In this document: one piece after another, positions 28,161 through 37,030 of the stretch | Position numbering within the stretch: the first letter of the stretch is position 1 | How the letters are laid out: each line of letters opens with the position of its first letter | Assembly: GCF_029894165.1 (NCBI RefSeq) | Contig: NZ_JARXXU010000001.1 | Coordinates: 1,240,001-1,304,000, forward strand | From: Aurantimicrobium minutum | GTDB lineage: Bacteria; Actinomycetota; Actinomycetes; Actinomycetales; Microbacteriaceae | Direction: 5' to 3' | DNA: 64,000 bases | Translations under genes and position numbers: made by a program | The notes under the pieces: model-generated | The model's input: the letters and a program-made list of their open reading frames with translations, nothing else | The model's database searches: none | Told to the model about the DNA's origin: nothing

Positions 28161-29052
28161 GATCTGCGAGGCGGTGTGGTGCAGGAATGTCAGATACGTT
28201 GATGCCCACCATTGCCTCACCCAGTCCACGAGAAGTCTCGACGATGACCTTGGGGTCGTCGAAGAAGGCAGCAGCCTTCACGATGGCCTTGGCGCGTGCT
28301 GCAGGATCACCGGACTTGAAGATACCGGAGCCAACAAACACACCATCAGCACCGAGTTGAAGCATCATGGCGGCGTCAGCGGGGGTCGCGACACCACCAG
28401 CGGTGAACATAGGGACAGGGAGCTTACCCGCAGCAGCAACTTCGACCACCAGGTCGTAGGGGGCCTGGAGTTCCTTCGCGGCGACGTAGAGCTCGTCTTT
28501 GGACATCGAGGACAACCAGCGCAGTTCAGAGTTGATCTTGCGGATGTGCTTGGTGGCTTCAGATACGTCACCGGTGCCCGCTTCACCCTTGGAACGAATC
28601 ATGGCCGCACCTTCGTTGATACGACGCAGTGCTTCACCCAGGTTGGTTGCACCACAAACGAAGGGGACATCAAATGCCCACTTGTCGATGTGGTTGATGT
28701 AGTCAGCAGGACTAAGAACCTCAGACTCATCGATGAAGTCAACGTTGAGCTGCGCCAACACCTGCGCTTCAACGAAGTGCCCAATACGAGCCTTAGCCAT
28801 GACAGGAATCTTGACAGCTGCCTGGATACCTTCGATGAGATCGGGGTCACTCATACGAGCAACACCACCCTGCGCACGGATATCTGCGGGGACGCGCTCC
28901 AGCGCCATGACAGCAATCGCACCAGCGTCTTCAGCGATACGTGCCTGCTCAGCATTGACAACGTCCATGATGACGCCGCCCTTGAGCTGTTCTGCCAGGC
29001 CGCGCTTGACGCGGGTGCTACCGGTGAGAGGAGAGTTCTGCTTTTCAGTCAT
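28150..29052 (-). CDS. pdxS: Pyridoxal 5'-phosphate synthase lyase subunit
   Basis: 300 residues. Builds PLP from ribose 5-phosphate, glyceraldehyde 3-phosphate and ammonia. Conserved segments include [47 protein letters not shown] with a catalytic Lys, and [20 protein letters not shown]. With pdxT it forms the ribose-5-phosphate-dependent B6 pathway. Upstream is the HIT gene, 38 bases away; in mycobacteria phosphatidylinositol and mannoside genes lie between these, and they are absent here. Confidence 0.97.
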   Translation of the reverse strand: MTEKQNSPLTGSTRVKRGLAEQLKGGVIMDVVNAEQARIAEDAGAIAVMALERVPADIRAQGGVARMSDPDLIEGIQAAVKIPVMAKARIGHFVEAQVLAQLNVDFIDESEVLSPADYINHIDKWAFDVPFVCGATNLGEALRRINEGAAMIRSKGEAGTGDVSEATKHIRKINSELRWLSSMSKDELYVAAKELQAPYDLVVEVAAAGKLPVPMFTAGGVATPADAAMMLQLGADGVFVGSGIFKSGDPAARAKAIVKAAAFFDDPKVIVETSRGLGEAMVGINVSDIPAPHRLADRGW

Positions 29053-29090
29053 TTTCTACTGCTTCTTGTTAGGAGGTGAGAGGTGAAAGT

Positions 29091-29660
29091 TTAGTTCTGT
29101 TCGCGCCAGGCTGCGGCAACCGCATTGCGTACATCGCCGAGTAAAAGTGTGATCGCTTTGCTCTTGGCAATGATGGGGAAGAAATTCGAGTCAGTAGCCC
29201 AACGTGGCACTACATGCTGATGGAGGTGATCGGCGATACCAGCACCGGCTACCCGACCCTGATTCATTCCGATGTTGTACCCGTCATTCCGGGACACCTT
29301 CTTCAGTACGCGCATTGCTTCCTGTGTCAGACTAGCGATTTCTGCGGTCTCTTCAATAGTTGCCTCGTCATACATCGCAACGTGACGATAGGGGCAGACG
29401 AGCAAATGCCCGCTGTTGTAAGGGTAGAGATTCAACAGAACAAACGCGTGGGTTCCTCTGTGCACAATAAGGGCGTCCTCGTCAGACATTCCTGGAGCGA
29501 GACAGAAAGGGCAGTCTGCTTCGGCTGGTTGCTGGCCATTTTCGATGTATGCCATGCGGTGTGGGGTCCACAAGCGCTGGAATTCGTCGGGCACTCCAGC
29601 GAAAGTTGACGCGGCGCGGAGGTCCTCGCCGTCGAATTCACCCTCACCATAATGGGTCAT
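29091..29660 (-). CDS. HIT family hydrolase/phosphorylase
   Basis: 189 residues. The histidine triad is [10 protein letters not shown] near residue 150, with ADCPFCLAP (a CxxC zinc site) near residue 50 and [18 protein letters not shown] in the middle. It resembles the actinobacterial Ap4A phosphorylase-type HIT protein that sits beside thrS (Rv2613c). The ATG overlaps the thrS stop (ATGA), so the two are coupled; a role in removing diadenosine polyphosphates made by the synthetase is plausible but inferred. Confidence 0.93.
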   Translation of the reverse strand: MTHYGEGEFDGEDLRAASTFAGVPDEFQRLWTPHRMAYIENGQQPAEADCPFCLAPGMSDEDALIVHRGTHAFVLLNLYPYNSGHLLVCPYRHVAMYDEATIEETAEIASLTQEAMRVLKKVSRNDGYNIGMNQGRVAGAGIADHLHQHVVPRWATDSNFFPIIAKSKAITLLLGDVRNAVAAAWREQN

Positions 29661-31657
29661 AGATCGTCTGCCGTCATGATCTGACGGTGGTCTCGAACTG
29701 CAGCCACCAATAATGCAATTGCCTCAGCTACCGGAATCCCGTTGCGCTGAGTTCCATCGCGGAAACGGAAACTGACCGCACCGCGAGCTCGGTCTTCTTC
29801 CCCGGCAATAATCTGGACTGGAATCTTCTGAGCGGCCGCATTGCGAATCTTTTTCTGCATGCGGTCATCACTCGCGTCCAGCTGAACGCGCAAACCTTCA
29901 GCGGACAACTGGTCCAGAACACCGGCTAAATACTCTTTGTATTCATCTGCGACAGCAATTCCAATAGCCTGCACAGGAGAGAGCCACATCGGGAAGGCCC
30001 CGGCGTAGTGCTCGGTGAGCACGCCGAAGAAGCGCTCAATGGAACCGAACAATGCTCGGTGAATCATCACGGGGCGGTGACGGTTCCCATCGGGTCCGGT
30101 GTACTCAAGGTCAAAACGTTCCGGCAAGTTGAAGTCAAGCTGAATAGTGGACATCTGCCAGGTACGACCAATGGCATCACGTGCCTGAACGGAAATCTTG
30201 GGGCCATAAAACGCTGCACCACCAGGATCTGGAACAAGGGTCAATCCGGAGTCTTCTGCAACCTGGCGGAGGGTCTCGGTTGCTTCATCCCAGATGGCGT
30301 CGTCGCCGACATACTTCTTGGGGTCTTTGGTCGAGAGCTCGAGGTAGAAGTCATCCAAACCGTAGTCCCTCAGGAGCGAGAGGACGAAATTGAGTACCTG
30401 GGTGAGCTCTTCTTTCATATTTTCACGCGTGGTGAAAATATGTGCATCATCCTGCGTCATCCCGCGAACACGAGTGAGCCCGTGAACAACACCGGACTTT
30501 TCATAACGATAGACCGAGCCAAATTCGAACAATCGTAAGGGAAGTTCACGGTAACTCTTTGAACGTGACTTGAAAATCAGAATGTGGAATGGGCAGTTCA
30601 TGGGCTTGAGGTAATAATCCACACCCTGGCGGGTCACCTCACCGGCCTCATTACGAATCTCATCCAATTTCATGGGCGGGAACATGCCGTCGGCATACCA
30701 ATCCAAGTGCCCACTGGTTTCAAAAAGGTTCGACTTGGTGATGTGAGGTGAATACACAAACTCATATCCGCCTTGTTCGTGGCGCCGGCGTGAGTAATCC
30801 TCCATCGTGCGACGAATCACTCCACCCTTGGGGTGGAACACGGGCAATCCAGAACCAATTTCTTCCGGGAAACTAAACAGGTCAAGTTCTGAGCCGAGTC
30901 GACGGTGGTCGCGCTTGGCGGCTTCTTCCAGTCGTTCCTGGTAGGCGCGTAGTTCTGCCTTACTAGGCCACGCAGTGCCATAAATGCGCTGGAGCTGGGG
31001 GTTGTGTTCTGAACCACGCCAATATGCAGCTGCCAAGCGCGTCAGGGCGAACCCGTCCCCGATCATGCGAGTGTTGGGCACGTGTGGTCCTCGACACAGG
31101 TCCTTCCAGACTGTCTCCCCGGTTGCGGGATCGACGTTGTCATAGATGGTGAGCTCGTGACCGCCTACTTCAACGCTCTCGTTGTCATCGCCGGTGTTGC
31201 CACCCTTGAGACCGATCAATTCAAGCTTGTAGGGCTCTGCAGCAAGTTCTGCACGAGCTTCGTCCTCCGTAACGACGCGGCGCATAAAACGCTGTCCGGC
31301 ACGGACGATACGAGACATGGCCTTCTCCAATGACTTCATGTCTTCAGGAGTGAAAGGTTCTGCCACATCGAAGTCGTAATAGAAGCCATCGGTCACGGGA
31401 GGACCAATGCCGAGCTTGGCCTCCGGGTTCACGCTCTGAACGGCTTGAGCGAGGACGTGAGCCGCTGAGTGACGCATAATACTCAGACCATCAGGAGAGT
31501 CCACAGAAACGGGCTCTACGAGGTCCCCCGGGGTCAGAACGTGTGCAAGGTCACGCAATTCACCGTTGACGCGCATGGCCACAATGCTGCGGTCTGTGTA
31601 CAGCGCAAAGCCATCGCTGGAAGCTTGAACGGTTAGTGCACCGGAAACATCAGACAC
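29657..31657 (-). CDS. thrS: Threonyl-tRNA synthetase
   Basis: 666 residues from a GTG at 31657 with GAGGAG eight bases upstream. Domains in order: TGS (to about residue 60), second additional/editing domain beginning [17 protein letters not shown] with the HxxxH pair, catalytic class II core with [14 protein letters not shown] (zinc Cys), [18 protein letters not shown] and [15 protein letters not shown], and the C-terminal anticodon-binding domain ([19 protein letters not shown]). No T-box is seen in the short leader. Confidence 0.97.
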   Translation of the reverse strand: MSDVSGALTVQASSDGFALYTDRSIVAMRVNGELRDLAHVLTPGDLVEPVSVDSPDGLSIMRHSAAHVLAQAVQSVNPEAKLGIGPPVTDGFYYDFDVAEPFTPEDMKSLEKAMSRIVRAGQRFMRRVVTEDEARAELAAEPYKLELIGLKGGNTGDDNESVEVGGHELTIYDNVDPATGETVWKDLCRGPHVPNTRMIGDGFALTRLAAAYWRGSEHNPQLQRIYGTAWPSKAELRAYQERLEEAAKRDHRRLGSELDLFSFPEEIGSGLPVFHPKGGVIRRTMEDYSRRRHEQGGYEFVYSPHITKSNLFETSGHLDWYADGMFPPMKLDEIRNEAGEVTRQGVDYYLKPMNCPFHILIFKSRSKSYRELPLRLFEFGSVYRYEKSGVVHGLTRVRGMTQDDAHIFTTRENMKEELTQVLNFVLSLLRDYGLDDFYLELSTKDPKKYVGDDAIWDEATETLRQVAEDSGLTLVPDPGGAAFYGPKISVQARDAIGRTWQMSTIQLDFNLPERFDLEYTGPDGNRHRPVMIHRALFGSIERFFGVLTEHYAGAFPMWLSPVQAIGIAVADEYKEYLAGVLDQLSAEGLRVQLDASDDRMQKKIRNAAAQKIPVQIIAGEEDRARGAVSFRFRDGTQRNGIPVAEAIALLVAAVRDHRQIMTADDL

Positions 31658-31700
31658 GAAGTGAACTCCTCTAGGAACTATCTCGACTACCCAGCCTAGC

Positions 31701-31734
31701 CAAAAGAAAAACCCCCGGAAATCCGAGGGTTTTC
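31701..31734 (-). terminator. Rho-independent terminator after tRNA-Val
   Basis: On the minus strand ACCCTCGG-ATTT-CCGGGGGT forms an eight-pair stem (one G-U) flanked by A and T runs; the 3' side is TTTTTCTTTTG. It closes the tRNA-Gly/Cys/Val unit and isolates it from thrS. Confidence 0.85.
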
Positions 31735-31736
31735 AG

Positions 31737-31808
31737 TGAGCGATACTGGGATCGAACCAGCGACCTCTTCCGTGTCAGGGAAGCGCGCTACCGCTGCGCC
31801 AATCGCTC
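31737..31808 (-). tRNA. tRNA-Val (anticodon GAC)
   Basis: Cloverleaf on the minus strand: acceptor GAGCGAT / ATCGCTC, D-arm GCGC-AGCGGTA-GCGC, anticodon stem CTTCC/GGAAG with loop CTGACAC (anticodon GAC), T-arm with TTCGATC, discriminator A. No CCA is encoded. Last of three tRNA genes before the terminator. Confidence 0.95.
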
Positions 31809-31812
31809 AAAG

Positions 31813-31830
31813 CCACGTCCGAAAACGTGG
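31813..31830 (-). other. Hairpin between tRNA-Cys and tRNA-Val
   Basis: CCACGT and ACGTGG arms (31813-31818, 31825-31830) with a six-base loop sit in the spacer between two tRNA genes. On the minus strand AAA precedes and a short mixed run follows, so it is more likely a processing spacer than an efficient terminator. Confidence 0.4.
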
Positions 31831-31832
31831 TT

Positions 31833-31906
31833 TGGAGGTGGATACCGGATTCGAACCGGTGTGGACGGCTTTGCAGGCCGCTGCCTATCCTCTCGGCCAA
31901 TCCACC
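31833..31906 (-). tRNA. tRNA-Cys (anticodon GCA)
   Basis: Minus-strand cloverleaf: acceptor GGTGGAT / ATCCACC, anticodon loop CTGCAAA (GCA) on a GCGGC/GCCGT-type stem, T-loop TTCGAAT, discriminator U as expected for cysteine. CCA is encoded at 31835-31833, unlike its two neighbours. Confidence 0.95.
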
Positions 31907-31957
31907 GTAGGTGCTTTCACACACTAGATGAGTAAGTCTTAGGAATGACCACACTCG

Positions 31958-32029
31958 AGCGGATGACGAGATTCGAACTCGCGACCCTAACCTTGGCAAG
32001 GTTATGCGCTACCACTGCGCCACATCCGC
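31958..32029 (-). tRNA. tRNA-Gly (anticodon GCC)
   Basis: Minus-strand cloverleaf: acceptor GCGGATG / CATCCGC, D-arm GCGC-AGTGGTA-GCGC, anticodon loop TTGCCAA (GCC), T-loop TTCGAAT, discriminator U. No encoded CCA. First gene of the trio. Confidence 0.95.
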
Positions 32030-32054
32030 GTTGCACTCTAATGAGTACTTTGGA

Positions 32055-32083
32055 ACTTTATCGAGAAGTTACCTCGAACGCAA
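32055..32083 (-). promoter_or_regulatory. Possible promoter of the tRNA-Gly/Cys/Val unit
   Basis: On the minus strand TTGCGT (32083-32078), a 17-base spacer, and TAAAGT (32060-32055) lie about 26 bases before the tRNA-Gly 5' end. The -35 matches three of six and the -10 four of six consensus bases. Confidence 0.4.
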
Positions 32084-32100
32084 AACCTGACACGCAGGTT
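32084..32100 (-). terminator. Weak terminator at the end of amt1
   Basis: AACCTG-CGTGT-CAGGTT on the minus strand, followed by TTGCG. The six-pair stem begins at the amt1 stop codon. It may reduce readthrough into the tRNA unit. Confidence 0.4.
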
Positions 32101-33347
32101 TAGTAGTCGTAGCCTTCTTCGCCGTGCATGACGCTATCGATACCGGCAAGTTCATCCTCGTTCCGAACACGGAATCCCATGGACTTATCGATAATCCAGC
32201 CGATGGCGAAGGAGAGCACGAAGGAATAGATCAGCACGCTGAACGATGCAATAGCTTGCTTACCCAGCTGGTCAAAGGATCCCGAGTACAGCAGTCCGAC
32301 TTCGGTAGCAAAGAATCCCAGGAACAACGTTCCGATCAGTCCACCAACAAGGTGAATTCCCACAACGTCGAGGGAATCGTCAAAGCCAAATCTAAATTTC
32401 AATTCCACAGCCAGCGCACACAGCACACCAGTAATAAAACCGAGAACCAAGGCCCAGGTTGGTGTCAGATACGCACACGAAGGAGTAATGGCCACAAGCC
32501 CTGCTACCGCACCAGAAGCAGCACCCACAGAGGTTGCTTTACCGTCCTTGACTCGCTCCACGATCAGCCAGCCGATGATGCCGGCTGCAGGAGCAGCCAT
32601 GGTGTTGATGAGAGAAATGGCGGCAATACCGTCTGCAGCAATGGCTGACCCAGAGTTAAACCCAAACCACCCAAACCACAGCAGGCCTGCACCTAACAGC
32701 ACGAAGGGCACATTGTGTGGTTTGTGTATGCCCTTAGCAAAGCCGATCCGCTTTCCCAATACCAGAGCTAATGCCAACGCTGCGGCACCTGAGTTGATCT
32801 CTACTGCAGTACCTCCGGCGAAGTCTAGAGCGCCGACGTTGTAGACCAGCCAACCACCACTGACCATCTCACCGTCCACAATGGTGAAGTTGAAAATCCA
32901 CGAGGCAACGGGGAAATACACCAGAGTTGCCCACACACCCGCGAAGACCATCCAAGCGCCGAACTTGGCTCGGTCGGCAATAGCGCCAGAGATGAGTGCA
33001 ACGGTAATAATCGCGAAAGTGGCCTGGAAGGCCGCGAAAACCAAGGGGGGAACTGTTGCTCCGTCAGGGATCTCAATGAGGTTTTCAAGCCCAATGTGGG
33101 AAACATCAATACCGAAAACACCGGGAATACCGAAGAAGCTTGAGCTGTCATAGACAGGAAACGCAACCGCATAGCCATAAATAATCCAGAGCACGCCCAC
33201 AATCGCCATCGAGCCGAAACTCAGCATCATCATGCTGATGACGCTCTTAGCGCGAACGAGACCGCCATAGAAGAAAGCGAGGGCTGGTGTCATCATCAGG
33301 ACGAGAGCCGTGCTGATGATCAGAAAAGCGGTATTACCTGTATCCAT
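32100..33347 (-). CDS. amt: Ammonium transporter with Glu at the first pore-histidine position
   Basis: 415 residues, 11 predicted helices, Amt/Mep/Rh family. It opens MDTGNTAFLIISTALVLMMT with FFYGGLV. The family signature is LDFAGGTAVEINSGAAAL; E183 (codon GAG, 32801-32799) occupies the place of the first twin-histidine, where the tandem paralogue has His. The second pore His is kept (VVGIHLVGGLIGT, H332), as are the pore Phe/Trp segments (AAFQATFAI, WFGWFGFN). GGAGG lies before the ATG. An array of GlnR-like half-sites lies upstream. Yeast Mep1 and Mep3 naturally carry Glu at this position; a changed rate or selectivity is inferred. No glnK follows. Confidence 0.95.
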   Translation of the reverse strand: MDTGNTAFLIISTALVLMMTPALAFFYGGLVRAKSVISMMMLSFGSMAIVGVLWIIYGYAVAFPVYDSSSFFGIPGVFGIDVSHIGLENLIEIPDGATVPPLVFAAFQATFAIITVALISGAIADRAKFGAWMVFAGVWATLVYFPVASWIFNFTIVDGEMVSGGWLVYNVGALDFAGGTAVEINSGAAALALALVLGKRIGFAKGIHKPHNVPFVLLGAGLLWFGWFGFNSGSAIAADGIAAISLINTMAAPAAGIIGWLIVERVKDGKATSVGAASGAVAGLVAITPSCAYLTPTWALVLGFITGVLCALAVELKFRFGFDDSLDVVGIHLVGGLIGTLFLGFFATEVGLLYSGSFDQLGKQAIASFSVLIYSFVLSFAIGWIIDKSMGFRVRNEDELAGIDSVMHGEEGYDY

Positions 33348-33371
33348 GAGAGAACCTCCACAGGAGATTCA

Positions 33372-33409
33372 ATGACACATGCGTTTCATCTGTGAAGCGA
33401 ATATGTTTC
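33372..33409 (-). promoter_or_regulatory. Four-half-site GlnR-like array upstream of the Glu-type amt
   Basis: On the minus strand, GAAAC-N6-GCTTC-N6-GAAAC-N6-GTCAT with exact six-base spacers. The actinobacterial GlnR pattern alternates GNAAC and GTNAC at six-base spacing. GNAAC sites match fully; GTCAT misses one base and GCTTC is degenerate. It ends 25 bases before the ATG, close to the ribosome site. Presence of a GlnR in this genome is not shown by the window. Confidence 0.45.
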
Positions 33410-33425
33410 GAACAGATTAACGCAG

Positions 33426-33455
33426 CCAGACCCTGCAGTACTCTGCAGGGTCTGG
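33426..33455. terminator. Perfect 13-bp hairpin between the two amt genes
   Basis: CCAGACCCTGCAG and its exact complement flank the loop TACT. It lies 28 bases after the stop of the His-type amt (minus strand) and 78 bases before the ATG of the other. There is no strong T run on the minus side (CTGCGTTAATC), so it may be a weak terminator or an RNA-stability element between tandem paralogues. Confidence 0.55.
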
Positions 33456-33483
33456 CGCTTGTGATTGTTTTTGCGTTGGAGGC

Positions 33484-34740
33484 TTACGCTTCCTGGAGCG
33501 AGTAACCCTCTTCACCGTGAACGATGGTGTCGATTCCGGCTAGTTCATCTTCATTCTTGATACGGAAGCCCATGGTCTTCTCAATGATGAGACCAATGAT
33601 GTAGCTGAGTACGAAGGAGAAGATCAGGACGGTGAAGGCTGCAATAGCCTGCTTGCCGAGCTGGTCGAACGAACCAGAGAACAGGAGTCCCACGTCGGTT
33701 GCGAAGAATCCGAGGAACAGGGTTCCAATCAGACCACCGATGAGGTGGATACCCACTACATCGAGAGAGTCATCGAATCCGAACTTGAACTTGAGCTCGA
33801 TAGCCATGGCGCAGAGTGCACCAGCAACCAAACCAAGAACGATGGCCCACATAGGAGTCAGAGATGCACATGCAGGGGTAATGGCCACCAGACCAGCAAC
33901 CGCGCCAGAAGCCGCACCAACCGAAGTTGCCTTGCCTTCCTTGACACGCTCAACAACCAACCATCCGAGGACAGCAGCTGCAGGAGCAGCAATGGTGTTG
34001 ATGAAGGCCAGCGACGCGATGCCATCAGCCGCAAGCTCGGAACCAGCGTTGAAACCGAACCAGCCGAACCACAGCAGACCTGCACCGAGCAAAACCAGAG
34101 GAACGTTGTGAGGCTTGTCAACGCCCTTAGCAAATCCGATGCGCTTGCCGAGAACCAATGCGAGTGCAAGAGCTGCAGCACCGGCATTGATGTGAACAGC
34201 GGTACCACCGGCAAAGTCAATCGCGCCGAGGTTGTAGGCGATCCATCCACCGTCTACGATTTTGCCGTCCACGATGGTGAAGTTGAATACCCACGATGCG
34301 ACGGGGAAATACACAACAGTTGCCCAAATACCAGCGAAGACCAACCATGCACCAAACTTCGCACGGTCAGCAATGGAACCGCTGATCAGTGCCACGGTGA
34401 TAATGGCGAACGTTGCCTGGAAAGCAGCGAAAGCAAGTGGTGGGAAGAACGCACCCTCAGGTGTCTCGAGGAGGCCTTCAAGACCGATGTAGGCGGTGTC
34501 AATACCAATTACGCCATCAATGCCGTAGAAGGTGTCCGTGCCATAGTTTGCAAATGCAATGGAGTAACCGTAGATAACCCAGAGCACGCCGATGAGTGCA
34601 AGTGAGCCAAAGCTCAGCATCATCATGCTGACGACACTCTTAGCCTTGACGAGACCGCCATAGAAGAATGCCAGGGCGGGGGTCATCAGGAGCACGAGTG
34701 CTGCGCTGATGAGTATAAAGGCGGTGTTGCCTTGATCCAT
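33484..34740 (-). CDS. amt: Ammonium transporter, canonical twin-His type
   Basis: 418 residues from the ATG at 34740 (MDQGNTAFILISAAL) with GAGG before it; the longer reading to 34776 adds a non-family segment. Same length and topology as the next gene, and clearly a tandem duplicate. The signature is IDFAGGTAVHINAGAAAL with H183, and the second pore His is in VVGIHLIGGLIGT. The cytosolic C-terminal tail DELAGIDTIVHGEEGYSLQEA keeps the conserved GIDxxxHGE segment. No PII (glnK) or adenylyltransferase gene is adjacent, unlike many bacterial amt loci. Confidence 0.96.
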   Translation of the reverse strand: MDQGNTAFILISAALVLLMTPALAFFYGGLVKAKSVVSMMMLSFGSLALIGVLWVIYGYSIAFANYGTDTFYGIDGVIGIDTAYIGLEGLLETPEGAFFPPLAFAAFQATFAIITVALISGSIADRAKFGAWLVFAGIWATVVYFPVASWVFNFTIVDGKIVDGGWIAYNLGAIDFAGGTAVHINAGAAALALALVLGKRIGFAKGVDKPHNVPLVLLGAGLLWFGWFGFNAGSELAADGIASLAFINTIAAPAAAVLGWLVVERVKEGKATSVGAASGAVAGLVAITPACASLTPMWAIVLGLVAGALCAMAIELKFKFGFDDSLDVVGIHLIGGLIGTLFLGFFATDVGLLFSGSFDQLGKQAIAAFTVLIFSFVLSYIIGLIIEKTMGFRIKNEDELAGIDTIVHGEEGYSLQEA

Positions 34741-34878
34741 TTCAACCTCTTTCACGAATGGTGACGGATGTTGCACCGTCTCTATTCATGAGTGTGAGGG
34801 GTGGGAGTTTCCGCACGAGTTCATTGAGGTGTCGTGCAGGTTACAAAATCACGTGTTGTGTTTCGTTCTGATTTCGCG

Positions 34879-35898
34879 TTAAGAGTTTGTCAGGGCGATC
34901 AATCGAGAGACGCAACGGAGATACTTCTTACGATAACCGCCGTGGACCATATCTCCGCCGAATACCTCAGACAGAGGAGTGCCAGAAGCGATGAGAGGGA
35001 TCTGTGCGTCATAGACGCGGTCGATAAAGGCGACGAGACGCAGCGCATCTGTTTGATTCATAATGACGTGAACGTCACTCAGCGCGATCACGTCGATGCC
35101 TTCCAAGAGGCGAACATAAACAGAGGGATGCACGGTAGCAAGATGTGCCAGGAGTCCATCGAAGTTATCTTCCGTGACGAAATCCCCCACCTCCCGAGCG
35201 CTGCCAATCTGCGCAGCAAGTTCTGCAGGAGTGAGGACGCGAGAAATTCCCTCAGCCGTGCGCTGACGGTAGTCCGTACCGTCAATACGTAAGGTACGGA
35301 AGTTAGAGGCGAGGGCTTGAATTTCGCGGAGGAAATCTGCCGCCGCAAATCGACCCTCTCCTAAAGCGGCAGGAGGCGTATTACTCGTAGCTGCGATACG
35401 AGTGCCGCCGGCAACGAGCTCCCCCAGCATGCGGGTCATCATCATGGTGTCGCCCGGATCATCGAGTTCAAACTCATCAATACAGATCAAACTTGCACCT
35501 TTGAGCGCTTCGACTGCTTTGACATAGCCCAGCGCTCCGACGAGAGAGGTGTATTGCAAGAAGGTTCCAAAATACTTTTTACCTGAGGCAACGTTCCACG
35601 CAGCAGCGAGCAAGTGTGTTTTGCCCACACCGAAACCACCATCGAGGTACACGCCAGGGGGAAATTCTTCAACTTTCTTTGATCGCCCGAAAAGCTTGGC
35701 CTGCTTGATCACGGAGGTGTTTCGGCCCGCGAATTCTTCCAAGATCGTTCGTGCTTCTTCTTGGGAAGGGTAATCAGGATTCGGAATGTAGTTATCGAAC
35801 CGGGCTTGCGTGAATTGAGGGGGTGGCACCAATGAGCTGACAATAGAACCCGCATCCAGGGTCGGATGGCGTTCAACTAGGGACAGGGCAGAAGTCAT
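34879..35898 (-). CDS. zapE: Cell division ATPase ZapE / AFG1-like
   Basis: 339 residues. Walker A GGFGVGKTHLLAAAW near residue 88, Walker B LICIDEFELDDPGDTMMM near residue 145, then AATSNTPPAALGEG and DGTDYRQR, all typical of the AFG1/ZapE family. In E. coli ZapE associates with the Z ring; the actinobacterial homologue (Rv2670c) is little studied. Divergent from the sulfurtransferase gene across 153 bases. In M. tuberculosis a RibD-like gene is the neighbour, and here a RibD-C gene lies 1.5 kb away. Confidence 0.92.
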   Translation of the reverse strand: MTSALSLVERHPTLDAGSIVSSLVPPPQFTQARFDNYIPNPDYPSQEEARTILEEFAGRNTSVIKQAKLFGRSKKVEEFPPGVYLDGGFGVGKTHLLAAAWNVASGKKYFGTFLQYTSLVGALGYVKAVEALKGASLICIDEFELDDPGDTMMMTRMLGELVAGGTRIAATSNTPPAALGEGRFAAADFLREIQALASNFRTLRIDGTDYRQRTAEGISRVLTPAELAAQIGSAREVGDFVTEDNFDGLLAHLATVHPSVYVRLLEGIDVIALSDVHVIMNQTDALRLVAFIDRVYDAQIPLIASGTPLSEVFGGDMVHGGYRKKYLRCVSRLIALTNS

Positions 35899-36051
35899 TG
35901 CCTGAAATATTCCTCAACATAAGCTACAAATTGGAGCAACGGGGTTGGCACAGTTCAGATGAGTACGTAGTCTCGAAGGTGCAGCACAAGCCTATTGGCA
36001 AAACCAAAACCCTCTTGTGTTGTCTTTCCCTTGAGATACGAAACTGGAGCC

Positions 36052-36942
36052 ATGAGCGTACCCACTGATAGCAACGCAAAGTTCGCCGAATACGCACACC
36101 CCGAAGCAATCGTCAGCACAGAATGGCTGGCTGCCAATCTCACCAACCCAGATGTGGTTGTTGTGGAGTCTGATGAAGATGTTCTGCTCTATGAAATTGG
36201 GCATATTCCTGGTGCCGTCAAGATTGATTGGCACACTGACCTCAACGACCCTGTCCTCCGCGACTATGTCCACGGGGAAGCTTTTGCTGAACTTTTGAGC
36301 TCAAAGGGAATCACTCGGGATAGCACAGTCATTATTTACGGTGACAAAAGCAACTGGTGGGCAGCTTATGCACTCTGGGTTTTCAAGCTTTTCGGTCACG
36401 CCGACGTTCGCCTCCTGGACGGCGGCCGCGACAAGTGGATTGAAGAGGGACGCGAGCTCACATCAGAACAGCCTCCACTAACTCGGTCTTCCTACCCCGT
36501 CATTGAACGCAATGATGCTCCCATACGTGCTTTCCTGGCAGATACTCTGGCTCACATCGGCAAGCCCATGATTGATGTGCGGAGCGCAGAAGAGTACTCC
36601 GGAGAGCGAACCCACATGCCCGCCTACCCCGAAGAGGGAGCTCTTCGCGGTGGACACATCCCTGGAGCAGCAAGTGTTCCCTGGGCAAAAGCTGCGAATG
36701 AAGACAGCACGTTCAAGTCACGCGCCGAGCTCGAGGCTATTTACCTCGACGGTGCTGGCTTGAAGCCAGGTGACGACGTCATTGCCTACTGCCGCATTGG
36801 TGAGCGCTCGAGCCACACCTGGTTCGTCCTCAACTATCTCCTCGGCTTCACCGGTGTTCGTAACTATGACGGTTCCTGGACAGAGTGGGGTTCGGCTGTG
36901 CGCGTCCCCATCGTCAAAGGTGCGCTACCCGGTTCTCTCTAA
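36052..36942 (+). CDS. sseA: Thiosulfate/3-mercaptopyruvate-type sulfurtransferase
   Basis: 296 residues from the ATG at 36052 with GGAG three bases upstream; the in-frame codon at 35995 has no ribosome site. Two rhodanese domains: the first ([27 protein letters not shown]) lacks a catalytic Cys at its loop ([10 protein letters not shown]); the second has the active loop [13 protein letters not shown]. The loop differs from the CGxGV/T loop of mercaptopyruvate enzymes and fits the thiosulfate-like actinobacterial group. A SufE-like gene follows, as in M. tuberculosis sseA (Rv3283-Rv3284), suggesting joint sulfur handling. A terminator separates them. Confidence 0.92.
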   Translation: MSVPTDSNAKFAEYAHPEAIVSTEWLAANLTNPDVVVVESDEDVLLYEIGHIPGAVKIDWHTDLNDPVLRDYVHGEAFAELLSSKGITRDSTVIIYGDKSNWWAAYALWVFKLFGHADVRLLDGGRDKWIEEGRELTSEQPPLTRSSYPVIERNDAPIRAFLADTLAHIGKPMIDVRSAEEYSGERTHMPAYPEEGALRGGHIPGAASVPWAKAANEDSTFKSRAELEAIYLDGAGLKPGDDVIAYCRIGERSSHTWFVLNYLLGFTGVRNYDGSWTEWGSAVRVPIVKGALPGSL

Positions 36943-36951
36943 GGACTAAGC

Positions 36952-36990
36952 AAGGTGGGAGTTGGCTTATGGCAACTCCCACCTTTCTTT
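36952..36990 (+). terminator. Rho-independent terminator of sseA
   Basis: AAGGTGGGAGTTG (36952-36964) pairs fully with CAACTCCCACCTT (36973-36985) around an eight-base loop; TCTTT follows. It starts 10 bases after the sseA stop. Confidence 0.85.
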
Positions 36991-37030
36991 ATCCATCGAG
37001 ATCTTGTGAACCTGAGAAGATAGAACCACC

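Noticed and set aside
28093-29079. 328-codon open frame on the plus strand
   Set aside because: Antisense to pdxS and pdxT, which have clear family motifs; no ribosome site and no recognisable domain.
33395-33420. LexA/SOS-box-like TCGAAC near amt
   Set aside because: Only one half of the palindrome is present, and the gene is not DNA-repair related.
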